64,000 nt of DNA. It comes from Sesamum alatum (taxonomy: Eukaryota > Streptophyta > Magnoliopsida > Lamiales > Pedaliaceae). Numbering within the stretch: the first letter of the stretch is position 1; each line of letters starts with the position of its first letter. Made by a program: the position numbers and the translations under genes. The stretch is from contig JACGWO010000007.1 in the NCBI GenBank assembly GCA_034509735.1, forward strand, positions 20,984,046 through 21,048,045, read 5' to 3'. The notes beneath the pieces are model-generated. The model was not told where the DNA came from, did no database searches, and was given only the letters and a program-made list of their open reading frames with translations. Below, piece after piece: positions 1-10,367 of this stretch.

Positions 1-654
1 GAGAAATTTCGACGTCGTCTTCGAAAGATGTGACTCCCCATCACACTAGAGGATTTTCATGCATACACTAGAGGTTACTTTTTCTTTTTTTTTTTTTTTT
101 TTAGTTTCACCTCTTCTCCACCTAACGAGAAGGTGTTTGACCTATGCTCTTTCCGTAGGGCGCTAATTACCGCGGTGGCACAACACTTCTGCAGGAGGAG
201 CGGGTGCTCAACCTCCGCCCCCAAGAGGGGGGCGTGTTTGGCCTCCGATTTTCTCTTAAGGATCTCCTTGGGATGACACTCTTAGGAAAATGAGGAGGGG
301 TTCGACCTCCCCTTCCCTTGAGGGCGCTTCTCTTTGGGACGACCCATTTCAGGAGGGGGAGGCCTCTTTCTCGAGATCACACTCCTCTTGGAGGATGAGG
401 AGGAGGTGGATCATTCTCGTGACAGAGCCCCCGAAGACCTTGGGAAGACGGGAGCGTAGCTATTATTTATTTATTAGTATTTCGAATAGCTTTCTCCGAC
501 TTGTATGGTCGGATATTTTGGTGTGTAATTTGGCAAGACTTAGTACTTGGGATGACTTCTTCCGACTCTTATGGTCGGATGTTTTTGGCCTGTAATTCGG
601 CACTATTTAGCTCTCATGAATGTTAGTACTCATTATTGTGTTTTCATTACTTTA
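1..654. other. Non-genic stretch, no recognisable gene
   Basis: No convincing coding region. It contains a poly-T tract at about 81-101, several GGAGG/CCTCC-rich purine/pyrimidine runs at about 190-420, and two direct copies of a roughly 67-bp unit (centred on 'atggtcgga' at about 505 and 572). Its position next to a minus-strand gypsy gag remnant makes gypsy LTR or 3' untranslated sequence plausible, but I see no PBS, PPT or LTR terminus. Confidence 0.4.
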
Positions 655-1290
655 CCGAAGTTATTTCAAGGGATATTTTTGCTCATGTCCGGAGTTGATC
701 TTTTACCAACTTCTAGGAGGCAAAGTTTCTGTGGTCGTATTCTTGACGAGGATATCAAGTTTAATCCGTGGGGATGTTGCCTCAAGGGATACTTGCTCAT
801 GTCCCGGAGTTTCGGGGGCGATGTTTCTTACGACGATCTCAAATTTCATCTAAGAAGACATTGCCTCAAAGGATACTTACTCATGTCCCGGAGCTGGTCT
901 TTTACCAACTTCAAGGGGAGGCAAAGTTTTCGGGGCGATGTTTCTTACGACGATCTCAAATTTCATCTAAGAAGACATTGCCTCAAAGGATACTTGCTCA
1001 TGTCCCGGAGCTGGTCTTTTACCAACTTCAAGGGGAGGCAAAGTTTCCGGGGCGATGTTTCTTACGACGATCTCAAATTTCATCTAAGAAGACATTGCCT
1101 CAAAGGATACTTGCTCATGTCCCGGAGCTGGTCTTTTACCAACTTCAAGGGGAGGCAAAGTTTCCGGGGCGATGTTTCTTACGACGATCTCAAATTTCAT
1201 CTAAGAAGACATTTTCCTCAAAGGATACTTGCTCATGTCCCGGAATTAGTTTTTTACCAATTTCAAGGGGATGCAAAGTTCCCGTGAGTT
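655..1290 (+). repeat. 117-bp tandem repeat array
   Basis: About five head-to-tail units. The motif 'gaagacattgcctc' recurs at 854, 971 and 1088 (117-bp steps), with a related copy at 1205 ('gaagacattttcctc'). The central units differ by only a few bases. An upstream unit (about 777-860) lacks about 33 bp and the first (about 660-776) is diverged. Because 117 and 33 are multiples of three, an open frame of 238 codons (571-1287) runs through the array, but a second frame (768-1304) is open too. I recognise no protein family, so I treat it as a non-coding minisatellite, probably part of a gypsy element. Confidence 0.85.
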
Positions 1291-1589
1291 TTTATTTTTT
1301 TTAGACTACGACAAGAAAATTAACTTCATTACTCAATGTTCGCATTACAACGTCTTAGGGGAAATCAAAAGGGGCGAAGGATTTGTTGACCTCCTGCTCG
1401 AGCTTTCTCCTATTACAAGTGAATAGCCAAAAAATAATTTTACCTGCTATGCGAACTTAAGGTTACTACTTCGTAGCGAGGGAGTCTTTTTCTCGCCGAT
1501 CCTTATGAGATCATGAGATGACTTTTGCATGGGGTGCACGACCTTGCCTCCCCTCGCTACAAGCTCGATGTGTGGCTCGAGCTCATCAT
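1291..1589. other. Spacer between tandem array and gypsy gag
   Basis: No gene seen. The sequence is moderately AT-rich with a T-run at about 1290-1305. On the minus strand it lies immediately downstream of the gypsy gag remnant, where protease and reverse transcriptase would be expected, but no such domain is recognisable. Most of the pol region of that element has therefore been lost. Confidence 0.4.
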
Positions 1590-3034
1590 GGGGTGTGCGG
1601 CCTAGCGCTCGTCATGGGGTGCACGGCCACATCCTCCTGGTCAAATTGGCGTCCTCGTGAATGTTGGTTGACATACTCTTTCAAGTGTCCCCATTGGATC
1701 AATTTCTCTATCTCATTTTGGAGGTGATGACATTCCTCAGTCGTATGACCGATGTCATGGTGGAAGCGGCAAAAATCTGTCGGACTTTAGCCTCTTAGGA
1801 TTGTCCTTCATTTTTCTCGGCCATTGGTCAATCAGCCCATGTTGCTCCGCCACGACTAATATTTCTCCTCTAGTGGCGTTCAAAGGGGTGTAGTGCGTAA
1901 ATCTGGCGGGGGGCACATGCTTGCATTCCTCCTTCCGCGGCTCATTTTCTTCCTCTCTACCTTTTCTCTTTACATTGAGGGTAGGATCCGTAGCTTGCGA
2001 TTCCTCGATTCTGATGTACTTTTGTGATCGCAAGAGTAAGTCTTCCAAAGTACTGGGGGGTTTTCCGGCTATAGACTCTTTGAACCTTCCCGGAAGCAAG
2101 TTTTGTTGCATAACGCTAGCCAACAATTCGTGGTTAACATGGGGCACCTCATGCACGGCCTCCATGAATCTTTGAACGTAATCCCTTAAGGACTCCATCT
2201 CCTTCTGGCGGATGGTGAAAAGGTACGCGGCCGTTTTTGGGACTTTCTTGTTCATAGAGAAGTAATGTAAAAAATGTTGGGTTAGTTGCTCGAGGCTGGA
2301 GATAGCTCCAACTGGTAGTTGATTGAACCAAGTTAGAGCACACTTTGTAAGCGTAATGCGAAAGACCTTGCAGTACGCAGCATCACTCAAGTCGTACCAG
2401 TCAATTTTAGCATAAAATTTGTCTAAGTGTTCTTGCGGGTCTCCCGTTCCATCGTACTCCGGGAGGTTTGACACTTTAACGCCCGTCGGAAGCGCCTCGG
2501 CTAGGATTGCCGTGCAGAAAGGGCTACGTCTTGGAGGAGCCACGACTACGGGGAGATAAGGGTCCTCTACTCCCCTCGAGAGTATAGGTGTTGTGGGTTG
2601 CCTTGGCTGTGGGGGGAGTCGATCTTGTTCCTGGACAACCTCCGGTTTAGATACCCTGCTATTCACCCCCTTCCGCCTCTACTCATTCTCCTCGGGAGCC
2701 GAGGACTCGTCTCGCCTTCGACAAGGAGAATGAGGGGGCGGGTTCATGCGGTGATTAGTTGCAAATTGAGCTATCGCTTGAGCGGCTGCTCGGTTGGATG
2801 CGTCATGGATCAACGCTAGTAAGGCCTCTTGCGTCAACTGGATTGTCGGACCTTCGGATGGAACTCCTTAGACAGGGTGATTCCACCAAGGGGTGGTGTT
2901 TGTTCACCAGGTGGTTTTGCCAGGGGTAGAGATTGTTCACGGGGATAAAGTGCTTCCTCCTGAGGCACTTGTTCATGGGGTGGCAAGGCCCTCCCGTTTG
3001 GCTGGGGTTGTTCATGGGGTGAAAGGTTCGTCCC
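1590..3034 (-). pseudogene. Ty3/gypsy gag polyprotein remnant
   Basis: The minus-strand frame at 2666-1755 (303 codons) is a plant Ty3/gypsy Gag: the retrotransposon-gag domain is seen as 'LPEYDGTGDPQEHLDKF', then 'ALTWFNQLPVGAISS', 'QKEMESLRDYVQRF' and 'LLPGRFKESI'. Gag packages element RNA in cytoplasmic particles. The frame ends in a stop at 1755, but another frame continues at once with 'CRFHHDIGHTTEECHHL' and 'EIEKLIQWGHLKEYV', the zinc-knuckle-like tail of these Gags, so there is a frameshift near 1770. Upstream (about 3058-2803) is a proline-rich N-terminal part with P-H/R-E-Q repeats, in broken frames. Downstream pol is missing. The 3' flank is cut by the tandem-repeat region and the 5' flank by copia element E1. 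Confidence 0.85.
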
Positions 3035-3614
3035 ATGTTGGGCTTGATAATGAGACATATATAGATGTGATGCTACAGTCTCTTCCTCCTTCTTACGACT
3101 CTTTTATCGTGAATTACAAAATGAATGGGCTTGAGAAGTCCATACACGAGTGATTAACATTTTAACCCCATTCAAAGCAACGACCAAAAGGTCTGCGATG
3201 ATGATACTTGTTGGGGAGGCTTCGACCTTTAAGGCAAAAGGCAAGCAGGTCGGACGCTGGAAGAGGAAAAAGGGAAAGGCAAAAGCCGCTGCAAGTGCTT
3301 AGAGCTCACACGTTGCCCCAGTGAGGATGGGAAAAGGAAAGGGAAAGGTTGGACCGTTGCTATCGAGGATAAATGATGTCTCCATGCATTGCCATGGAAA
3401 ACGGCATTGGAAGAAAGAGTGCGCCAAGCTCCTTTCCAATCAACGTATGTTTGTTATTGATTTTAACATGATTACTAATTCTGCTTCTTCGGTAATGGAT
3501 ACCAGTTGTGCAGCTCACATCTATAATGATTTGCAGGTGCTGGAAAGAAGTAGAAAGCTAAGTAGGGACAAGGTTATGCTGAGGCTAGGTAATGGCAAGG
3601 CTATTGTTGCATAA
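3035..3614 (+). pseudogene. E1 gag C-terminus and protease, degenerate
   Basis: Begins at 'GLDNETYIDVMLQSLPPSYD', the middle of the copia Gag capsid region, followed by a lysine-rich stretch. The zinc knuckle reads 'MHCHGKRHWKKEC'; compared with the intact C-x2-C-x4-H-x4-C in E2, the first cysteine is serine. The protease region follows with 'VMDTSCAAHIYNDLQVL', the copia aspartic-protease D-T-G/S motif. Stops and frameshifts separate the pieces (about 3150, 3300, 3612). The first half of gag is missing. Not functional. Confidence 0.8.
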
Positions 3615-3689
3615 GTTGTACGTATAATCCACTTAGTTGTTAGTGATCAAGTTAGGATAGAATTAAGAGGTTGCTATTATGTACCTGGC

Positions 3690-4560
3690 ATGATCAAAAA
3701 CATCATTTTCATTCCGTTGTTGGACAATGCTGGTTTTGAGTTTGTGATCAGTAAAAATTATTTTTATGTAATGAAGAATGGTTCTTCACATCTGCTAGGC
3801 AAGCTTCATAATGGTCTTTATATTCTTCAACAACATGATTTGATCATGACTGCTCAAAATAAATGTAAAATGGATAATCAAGAAAACAAACATATTTGGC
3901 ATGCAAGGCTAAGTCATATCTCTCAAAATAGGATTAGGAGATTGGTGGACTCAAAGAGTGTAGAAATAGATGATTTGGACCATCTACCAGACCGCGAGTC
4001 TTGTCTAAAAGGGAAAATGACCAAGAAGCCTTTTGTTGGACAAAGCACGCTTCCCAATGGTCTATTGAATTTGAGGCGTCTGTGGGCCACTACATACACA
4101 GGCCAGAGGAGGGTTTTATTACTTCGTAATCTTTACCGATGATCACTCACGGCATGGCTACGTTTACCTTATAAGGTACAAGTCTGAGGCCTTTGGAAGG
4201 TGTAAAGAGTTCAGGCTTGTAGTTGAAAACCAAACTATTCTCAGTGGTCTCCTCGCGAAATGCCACAATTGAACAATGTCTGGAAGGAGGAATCGAACCT
4301 TGTTGGACATGGTTTGATCCATGATGAGTTTTACCGAACGACCCTTATCCTTCTGCGGTTATGCTCTTGAGACGGCGGCCAAGTTATTAAACATGGCACC
4401 TTCTAAGACTGTGGACCAGACGCCATATCAAATATAGCATGGTAAGCCTGCTTCCTACAAGTACTTGAGAGTATAGGATAGCCTTGCATACGTCAAGAGA
4501 CTAGTGGGAGACAAATTGGACATGAGGTCTAGTTTGTGCAGGTTCATGGGTTATCCTAAG
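3690..4560 (+). pseudogene. E1 GAG-pre-integrase and integrase, degenerate
   Basis: The frame at 3690-4142 carries the pre-integrase zinc domain ('HIWHARLSHISQNRIRRL', then 'RESCLKGKMTKKPF'). The two histidines are present, but the first of the paired cysteines is replaced by arginine. The core integrase follows at about 4030-4400 but is broken: the frame is lost around 4060-4140 and a segment between the catalytic aspartates and glutamate is missing. 'LSFCGYALET'-like and 'KRLVGDKLDMRSSLCRFMG'-like segments continue to about 4560 in other frames. Confidence 0.75.
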
Positions 4561-4582
4561 GAAACTGCAGGGTATTATTTCT

Positions 4583-5482
4583 ATGATCCTTTCGAGTAAA
4601 AAGTTTTTATCTCAAGAAAACACAGTGTTCCTAGAAAAAGGTTTTCTAGCGGATACCCATTGTGAGGAGTTGCTCCTTGAGGAATCAAGTGAGGCGATAC
4701 CTCAAACGGATGCAGCGAAACCATCTGCATCTGTAGTTCCCACCGACGATATTCCTGTCCTCCGAAGGTTGACTAGAGTTTCCCATCAACCTGATATGTA
4801 TAGGTTTCTAGGTCTGACCGGTCAGTTGGATAATGATCCAAAGACCTACAGAGAAGCGATGTCGGACATCGATTCAGGAAAATGGGTTGAGGCCATGAAA
4901 TCTGAAATGGACTCTATGAGTTCAAATAAGGTTTGGACCATAGTCGGCCTGCCCAAGGGTGTCAAGCCCGTTGGTTGTAAATGGGTCTACAAACGTAAAC
5001 CTAGAGCTGACGGGGAGGTAACTACCTTCAAGGCAAGGCTTGTGGCAAAAGGCTATACTCGGCGGCCTGGGGGTCAATTTTGAGGAAACCTATTCGCCCG
5101 TAGCCATAATCAAGTCTATTCGGATTATGCTTGTCATAGCTGCATGGTATGACTATGAAATACGGCAGATGGACAAGAAGTCGGCTTTGCTTAACGGGTT
5201 CATTGGGAAAGAGATCTATATGGATAAGCAGGAAGGTTTCACATCTGTTGGAGAAGAGCAGAAGGTATGCCCTCTCCAAAGGTCCATCTATGGTCTTAAA
5301 CAAGCTTCTGAAAGTTGTAATATCCATTTTCATGAAGTCATACATGGTTATGATATCATCAAGAATGAGTTTGACCCTGGTGTATACAAGAAGGTCAGTG
5401 GGAGCTCGGTTTCATTCCTAGTGCTTTATGTGGACGATATCTTACTCATTAGGAATGATGTCAAGATGTTAGACACTAAAGC
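4583..5482 (+). pseudogene. E1 reverse transcriptase, N-terminal and palm part
   Basis: RT_copia (RVT_2) domain in two overlapping frames (4583-5083, 5040-5504) separated by a frameshift near 5075. Landmarks in order: 'LDNDPKTYREAMSDIDS', 'KPVGCKWVYKRK', '[13 protein letters not shown]', 'QMDKKSALLNGF', 'SIYGLKQAS' and the catalytic 'YVDDILL' at about 5429-5449. The reading stops at 5482, where a solo LTR is inserted; the remainder resumes at 7440. The palm is well conserved but the frameshift makes it a pseudogene. Confidence 0.85.
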
Positions 5483-7439
5483 TGTTAGAATAGGTGACCG
5501 TTAAGCCAATCTAATTGGGCTAATGTAACCTATGTCTGAACAATTTCAGAGTTTTAATAAATTGTAACGAATAAGAAAGTGATATTCATTTGGCTTAATA
5601 CTTTGTTTGTGTTCACTTACTACTTTTCATTAACTGTTCACTGCACAAGCAAAGCCCACAGACAGAAAACATATTCTTGGAAACTGGAACTGCGTATTGG
5701 ATGGTGGTTCATGAAATCAGTTTCACCGGATCAATCTGAAATACTCCAAATCTCGAGATAGGGTATCGAGAATCTATATGAGACTTGCATTAAGCATTTT
5801 CAGTCGCATTTCATCGACAAGTGGCGAGGCTCGTCCATGCAATGTTAGTGGGTCAGCCACCTAGGTGGCTGCTAACTGAGGTGACTCGTCGGGACCGTCA
5901 TATGGAAGACCTTGTGTAGGGTCAGTCAGGTATGACTTGTATTCCCGGTTCCAACGATACGAATTGATCTTTGGACTTGAAGGATTACTGAGATCACCTA
6001 GACTCCGTGCATGTATCTTAGGTATGGCAAAAGGCTGCCAAGTCGAGTAACTCGGTAGTAATAAGCCCTATCTAGTGCAGTCAAAATGTGTAGCGTAGCA
6101 GTAGGTCCTAAGAGAGGATCCATCTCCTGTCAGAAGGCTGATGGTAATATCTCACTTTACTCTGAGACTCGTCCCCGATAAATCTGTGGCCACAGTAACT
6201 GAACAAATGGGTAGGACCCTTGTGACGTTTAGTATGGACGAGTCAAGGCTTAGGTGGAGAATGGGTACCTACAGTTCCATGCCCTATACTCTAAGCAGTG
6301 AGATTGTAGGTGGAAGGATAAACGTACAAGAGCCTAAATGTTCACACCATAAATATTCACCTAGTCTCTTGTGCCATGGACCGTTGCTAGATGGCCACCC
6401 ATGGTGATGGACGAATTTCTATCATAAGATGATTGGGAATTAAGCCAAGTCTAGCTGAGAGTGAACCTAAAGAGTCACACACAATCCACACACATCAAAG
6501 GTATTTAATTTGGAATTAGTTTAGAGAGGTTGAACGATTTAAATTAGATTTAATCAGCTCTCTTTTCTTTCTTGGGATGTTGATTCCTTTACTTGGATTA
6601 AGAGGAATTAACTAATAAATAAATTAGATTTATTGGAACAAATTAAGAGGGCTTAAAATAAATATTATTATTTATTTAATGGCCCCATGGATTATTTAAA
6701 TAGGATTTAAATATTGCATAATTAAATGGATGGATGAGATTAAAGAGGAGAGATCAATGGCATAGATTAATTTGACGAATCTAAGCCTAGTTTGACTAGG
6801 TGAAAATCCTAGTCAAACCAAGCTTCTAAAGTTGGAGTTGAAGAAGAATAGGATTCCCCTTCTATAAATACTCCTAGGTCAAGACTTTAGAATGATGATG
6901 AAAATCAAGAAACACACACACACACACTATTCGGCTCTCTCTCTCTTACTCGTCCACCACCCCTTTCCCAAGAAAGGTTTTTGGTTCTTTGTTTCGTATA
7001 ATTGAACCTAAGGAGGATTGATCACGTTATTTCATAATGGTTGGTCGATCCATCCTCTCTAAATACATACACTTGAAATTTCGCTAGCATGAGGATTAAG
7101 ATATGTGAGTGGATTGCGTGTTTGATTTAGAGGGTCTCTCGTTCGAGATCTTGGTGCAAAACGGGGAACAACACGAGTAGCGGTTTGAAGATAAAACTAC
7201 AACCGGGTAGCTTCTTTTGTTTAGAGTCTTCAATTTTTTACACCTTATGGCCTCCATGATTTACATGTTTTATTTAGTCATGAGATACACCGAATAACCG
7301 GGAGGTTCAAGGGAACACCCCTTGAACATGTTGTTTACATTTATGTATGAGCATGTTTTAAATTCACAATTTATTTTATACCGCGCTTCCACATTCGCAC
7401 TCCTACCGGGACGATCCACGCGCCTTCCCTAGGCTTTCA
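5483..7439 (+). mobile_element. Solo LTR (type 1) inserted in E1 RT
   Basis: Complete 1957-bp LTR starting 'tgttagaataggtgacc' and ending 'ggctttca' (5'-TG...CA-3'). It is flanked by a perfect 5-bp target duplication AAAGC (5478-5482 and 7440-7444). No internal region, PBS or PPT is attached, so it is a solo LTR left by LTR-LTR recombination. Removing it rejoins the RT reading '...LDTKA' to 'AWLSTLFSMKDLG'. It carries a TATA-like 'ctataaata' at about 6863 preceded by two WRKY-box cores, and CA and CT repeats just downstream. Confidence 0.95.
6791..6872 (+). promoter_or_regulatory. LTR promoter: WRKY boxes plus TATA
   Basis: An inverted pair of WRKY-box cores (TTGACT at about 6792, AGTCAA at about 6812) lies about 50 bp upstream of a TATA-like 'ctataaata'. 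The same arrangement recurs in the other type-1 LTRs. Promoter function is inferred. Confidence 0.5.
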
Positions 7440-8272
7440 AAAGCATGGTTGTCCACACTATTCTCCATGAAGGATTTGGGTGATGCTTCCTACACCCTAG
7501 GTATCAAGATTATCTAGGATAGATCTAAAAGGATGTTAGGAATAACCTAAACCTCGTATGTTGAGAAAGTCTTGAAGCGATTCAAGATGGAAAACTCTAA
7601 ATGAGGATTCCTTCCTATGAGGCATGGGGTTAAACTGTCCAAGAAGCAATTTGCTCTGAATGATGAGGAGATTAGAAGGATGTTTGGCATCCTCTATGCT
7701 TCAGCAATAGGTAGCATATAGTATGTTGTGCAGTGTATAAAGCCTGATGTCGCCTTCGCGTTGAGCGTAACGATCAGACATCAGGCTTCTGCCGGTGAGG
7801 CTCACTGGACTGCATTCAAGACCATTGATAAGTACCTGAGAAGGACTAAAGATATGTTCTTGGTTTACGGTGGTGGAGAGTTGATTTTGGAAGGCTACAA
7901 CGACGCTAGCTTCCAGTCTGATGAGGACGATGCCAAATCTCAAACAAGATTTGTATACAGGCTAATTGGTGGTATGATGGCCTGGAAAAGTTCCAAGTAG
8001 GATACCACAGTTAATCCCACCATGGAAGTAGAGTACATAGCGGCTACGAAAGCGGTTTGAATGAAAAACTACATCCAATAGTTGGGTGTAGTACCTAGCA
8101 TTGTTGAGCCAGTGGTTATCTTCAGTGAAAACAATGAGGCTATAGCACGTGCAAAGGAATCGAGATCTCATCATCGATCCAAACGCATTCTTATACACTA
8201 CCATCTACTTAGAGAGAAGGTGGGAAGAGGTGACGTTCAGAGAGACCGAGTCACATCGGCAGAAAATGCGTG
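7440..8272 (+). pseudogene. E1 RT C-terminus and RNase H, degenerate
   Basis: Continuation of E1 after the solo LTR. Landmarks: 'FSMKDLGDASYTLGIK', 'GEAHWTAFKTIDKYLRRTKD', 'GGGELILEGYNDASF' (RNase H start), 'KESRSHHRSKRILIHYHLL' and 'VTSAENA'. Several in-frame stops lie at about 7515, 7550, 7605, 7720, 8000, 8060 and 8080. At about 8265-8272 the reading jumps to leader sequence of E2, so the RNase H C-terminus, PPT and 3' LTR are missing. The 'GGGEL' form differs from the 'GNGEL' form of E2, E3 and E5. Confidence 0.8.
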
Positions 8273-10367
8273 TAAAAGCATGATTTACGTTGTTCTTGAT
8301 TTATGTTTCAAGCATGTTGTTTTTCATGTTGTTTATTGTATTGGTAGTACATAAGTTCATGGTGATTCTTGGTAGTTCTTGATTTCTTGGAAAACGCAGC
8401 ATAAATAATAAAACGAAGCAAGGAATGGAACACGGAGCAGCCGTCGGCTGACCACGCGCATAGTGCACATGGCAAGATGCACGTGCAGGCAGAGGAGCCT
8501 ACACGCGGATCCCCGGCCAGGCACGCATAGTCGCAGGCGCTGTCGGCCGCGAGTACCTGATACGCTGCCAGGCGCGCGCGCACGCAGGCGGAGGCGCCTG
8601 CACGCGCGTGCGATCTGCCGACGTGCGGCCAATCAGGCCGCATGCAGGTGCAAGGGATGCTCTGCCAGGCGCGCGCGCAAGCAGGCAAGGGAGCTTGTGC
8701 GCGCACGTGCGAGCCCTTAGGGATGCGCAGGCAGGTGGATCCAGCCTGCAGCCGCGCGCACAGAGGCGTGGCGTGGCGTGCGTGCACGCAGACAGGGGCC
8801 TGCGCGCGCACGCCTGTCCGGCACGCTCAGCGTGCGCAGCGGCAAGCAGGGCTTGCCAACCTGCCTATCCCAGCAGGGCACCGCCGGCACCGGCGGACTT
8901 TGGCCGTTCCGATGTTTTTCTTGTTTTTTTATTTATAGAAATAATTTCTGAAAATTATTTTATTTATTTTGCATGTTTTGTTGAAGAAATTATTTGGAAA
9001 ATATTTTATATTTTGTTTGGTTTGGAACCTCAAAATATTAATATTTTATGAATAATGAGGAAAGATTTTCCTAACAAGAAAGGATTACCATTGTTGCACC
9101 AAGCTTGCATGCAAACCTTGTGTTTTAATTCTTATATAAATTATGTGGTTGGATGTCATGGTTATGTGCATTAATTATGATTGAATATCATGAATTATGT
9201 GCGTTGAATAAGAACAAATGATCACAAGCCCTACAGCGAATGTATTATTTTAATTTTGTGTTGGGCCTGTGTGCCTCATTTATTTTCCTCCTTTCTTCTG
9301 GTTGTCTTGGAATAATAAGGCTTTCTATCTCCCTCCAAATGAACTCCCCCCGGGTTATTGCTGGGGTTTCTTGTTATATTGTAATGAGAGTAGTATAGTG
9401 GTGAGGAAGTATTTTATTTTATTTCCATGGAGAAGATGAAGGATGGCCCATAAAGGAGAATCCAAGGAGTTCCATGGAGGCCCGGTGAAAAAGGAGGCAA
9501 GGCCCATCAGTGTGTTGATGGGTTACTATTATTAAATGTAATAGTATAGCACCAACCTTAGATTGACCATAGATCCACTACGGGCTCAGTGGGTCGCATA
9601 GGATTTGGGCTTGTGATCATCCAACAGGGGCATGCTAGGCTTTTAATTTTGCATGTGGCTTTTATGGTGAATGAATGGTTTACTTATCATATTACAGCTA
9701 TAGCAAGCAAATGGTTTTTAATGCATTATGGATGTATGTATGAATGTGTTCTAATGAGATCTCGGTCATCAAACTCTCACTTGGTTAGACCAAGTTGAAT
9801 ATTAGACCCTTAATAAATGGACTAGGACTCTAGGAGTTCGTCCAAGCCTTCCATCCATAGCAAAGTGAGGAAGCTAGTTTCAGTCGATAGCGTGGTCTCA
9901 CGACTCGTGGAACATCTATCATTCTGAAAAGAAGCTGCACTTTATCATGAACGAAGAGGGTAACACTTCCGTTGCCTGTCTCACGAGTCGTGGGGGTAGC
10001 AGTGAGTGCTATGGTTCAGTTGATTGGGTCAGGTCTAACACCCGAATAACGTGATTCATTTGGAGTCCTCGGGATCACGTAAAATGGTGAGGTGGATATC
10101 TTGGGAATCTCGTAGGACGAAAATGGTATGGAATACCTCCCACTGGTTGTTTTCCATGCGAATTGTAAAAGTAAGGTGTGGAAGATATCGCTGTGGATCC
10201 CAAGCCCACTAGGAAAAAACTTTCCCGAAAACATCGTTTGAGAGTGTCATGTTTTCGTAGAAATAGTAGGACAATTAAATGACTGAAGTCCAAGTCTTTA
10301 ATCTTTATTAAAACCTTTTATTTAATTCTGTTGATTATGCTCTGTTTTTAAATGTAGATTTAAAATA
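8273..10367 (+). other. E2 untranslated leader with GC-rich repeat block
   Basis: About 2.1 kb before gag with no retroelement protein. A GC-rich block at about 8440-8900 is built of variants of 'gcgcgcacgcaggcaaggg' and their inverse, in contrast to AT-rich surroundings. Motifs also found in the E4, E5 and E8 leaders follow: 'ccttggaataataaggc' (about 9306), 'ccatagatccactacgggc' (about 9568), 'gtctcacgagtcgtgg' (about 9979) and a splice-acceptor-like 'tttttaaatgtag' just before gag. Several open frames cross the GC block on both strands, but they resemble no family and I read them as composition artefacts. Confidence 0.65.

Larger units (their letters stand above)
3035..8272 (+). mobile_element. 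Ty1/copia element E1, fragment split by a solo LTR
   Basis: Remnant of a copia element in the order gag (C-terminal part), protease, integrase, RT and RNase H, giving Ty1/copia rather than gypsy order. The left end starts abruptly inside gag at the gypsy boundary. The right end stops inside RNase H, fused to the leader of element E2. A complete solo LTR (5483-7439) interrupts RT, and the two halves join cleanly when it and one target duplication are removed. Gag and RNase H signatures ('MNGLEK', 'GGGELILEGY') place it in the subfamily shared with E9, E6 and E7. No LTR of its own remains. Confidence 0.85.

Noticed and set aside
571..1304. Repeat protein gene over the 117-bp array
   Set aside because: Two frames are open and no known motif is present; kept only as a finding, not as a CDS.
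8308..9051. Overlapping long open frames on both strands of the E2 GC-rich block
   Set aside because: They are Ala/Arg/Cys-rich products of repeated CpG-rich units, occur on both strands at once, and match no family; the same happens in the E4 and E8 leaders.
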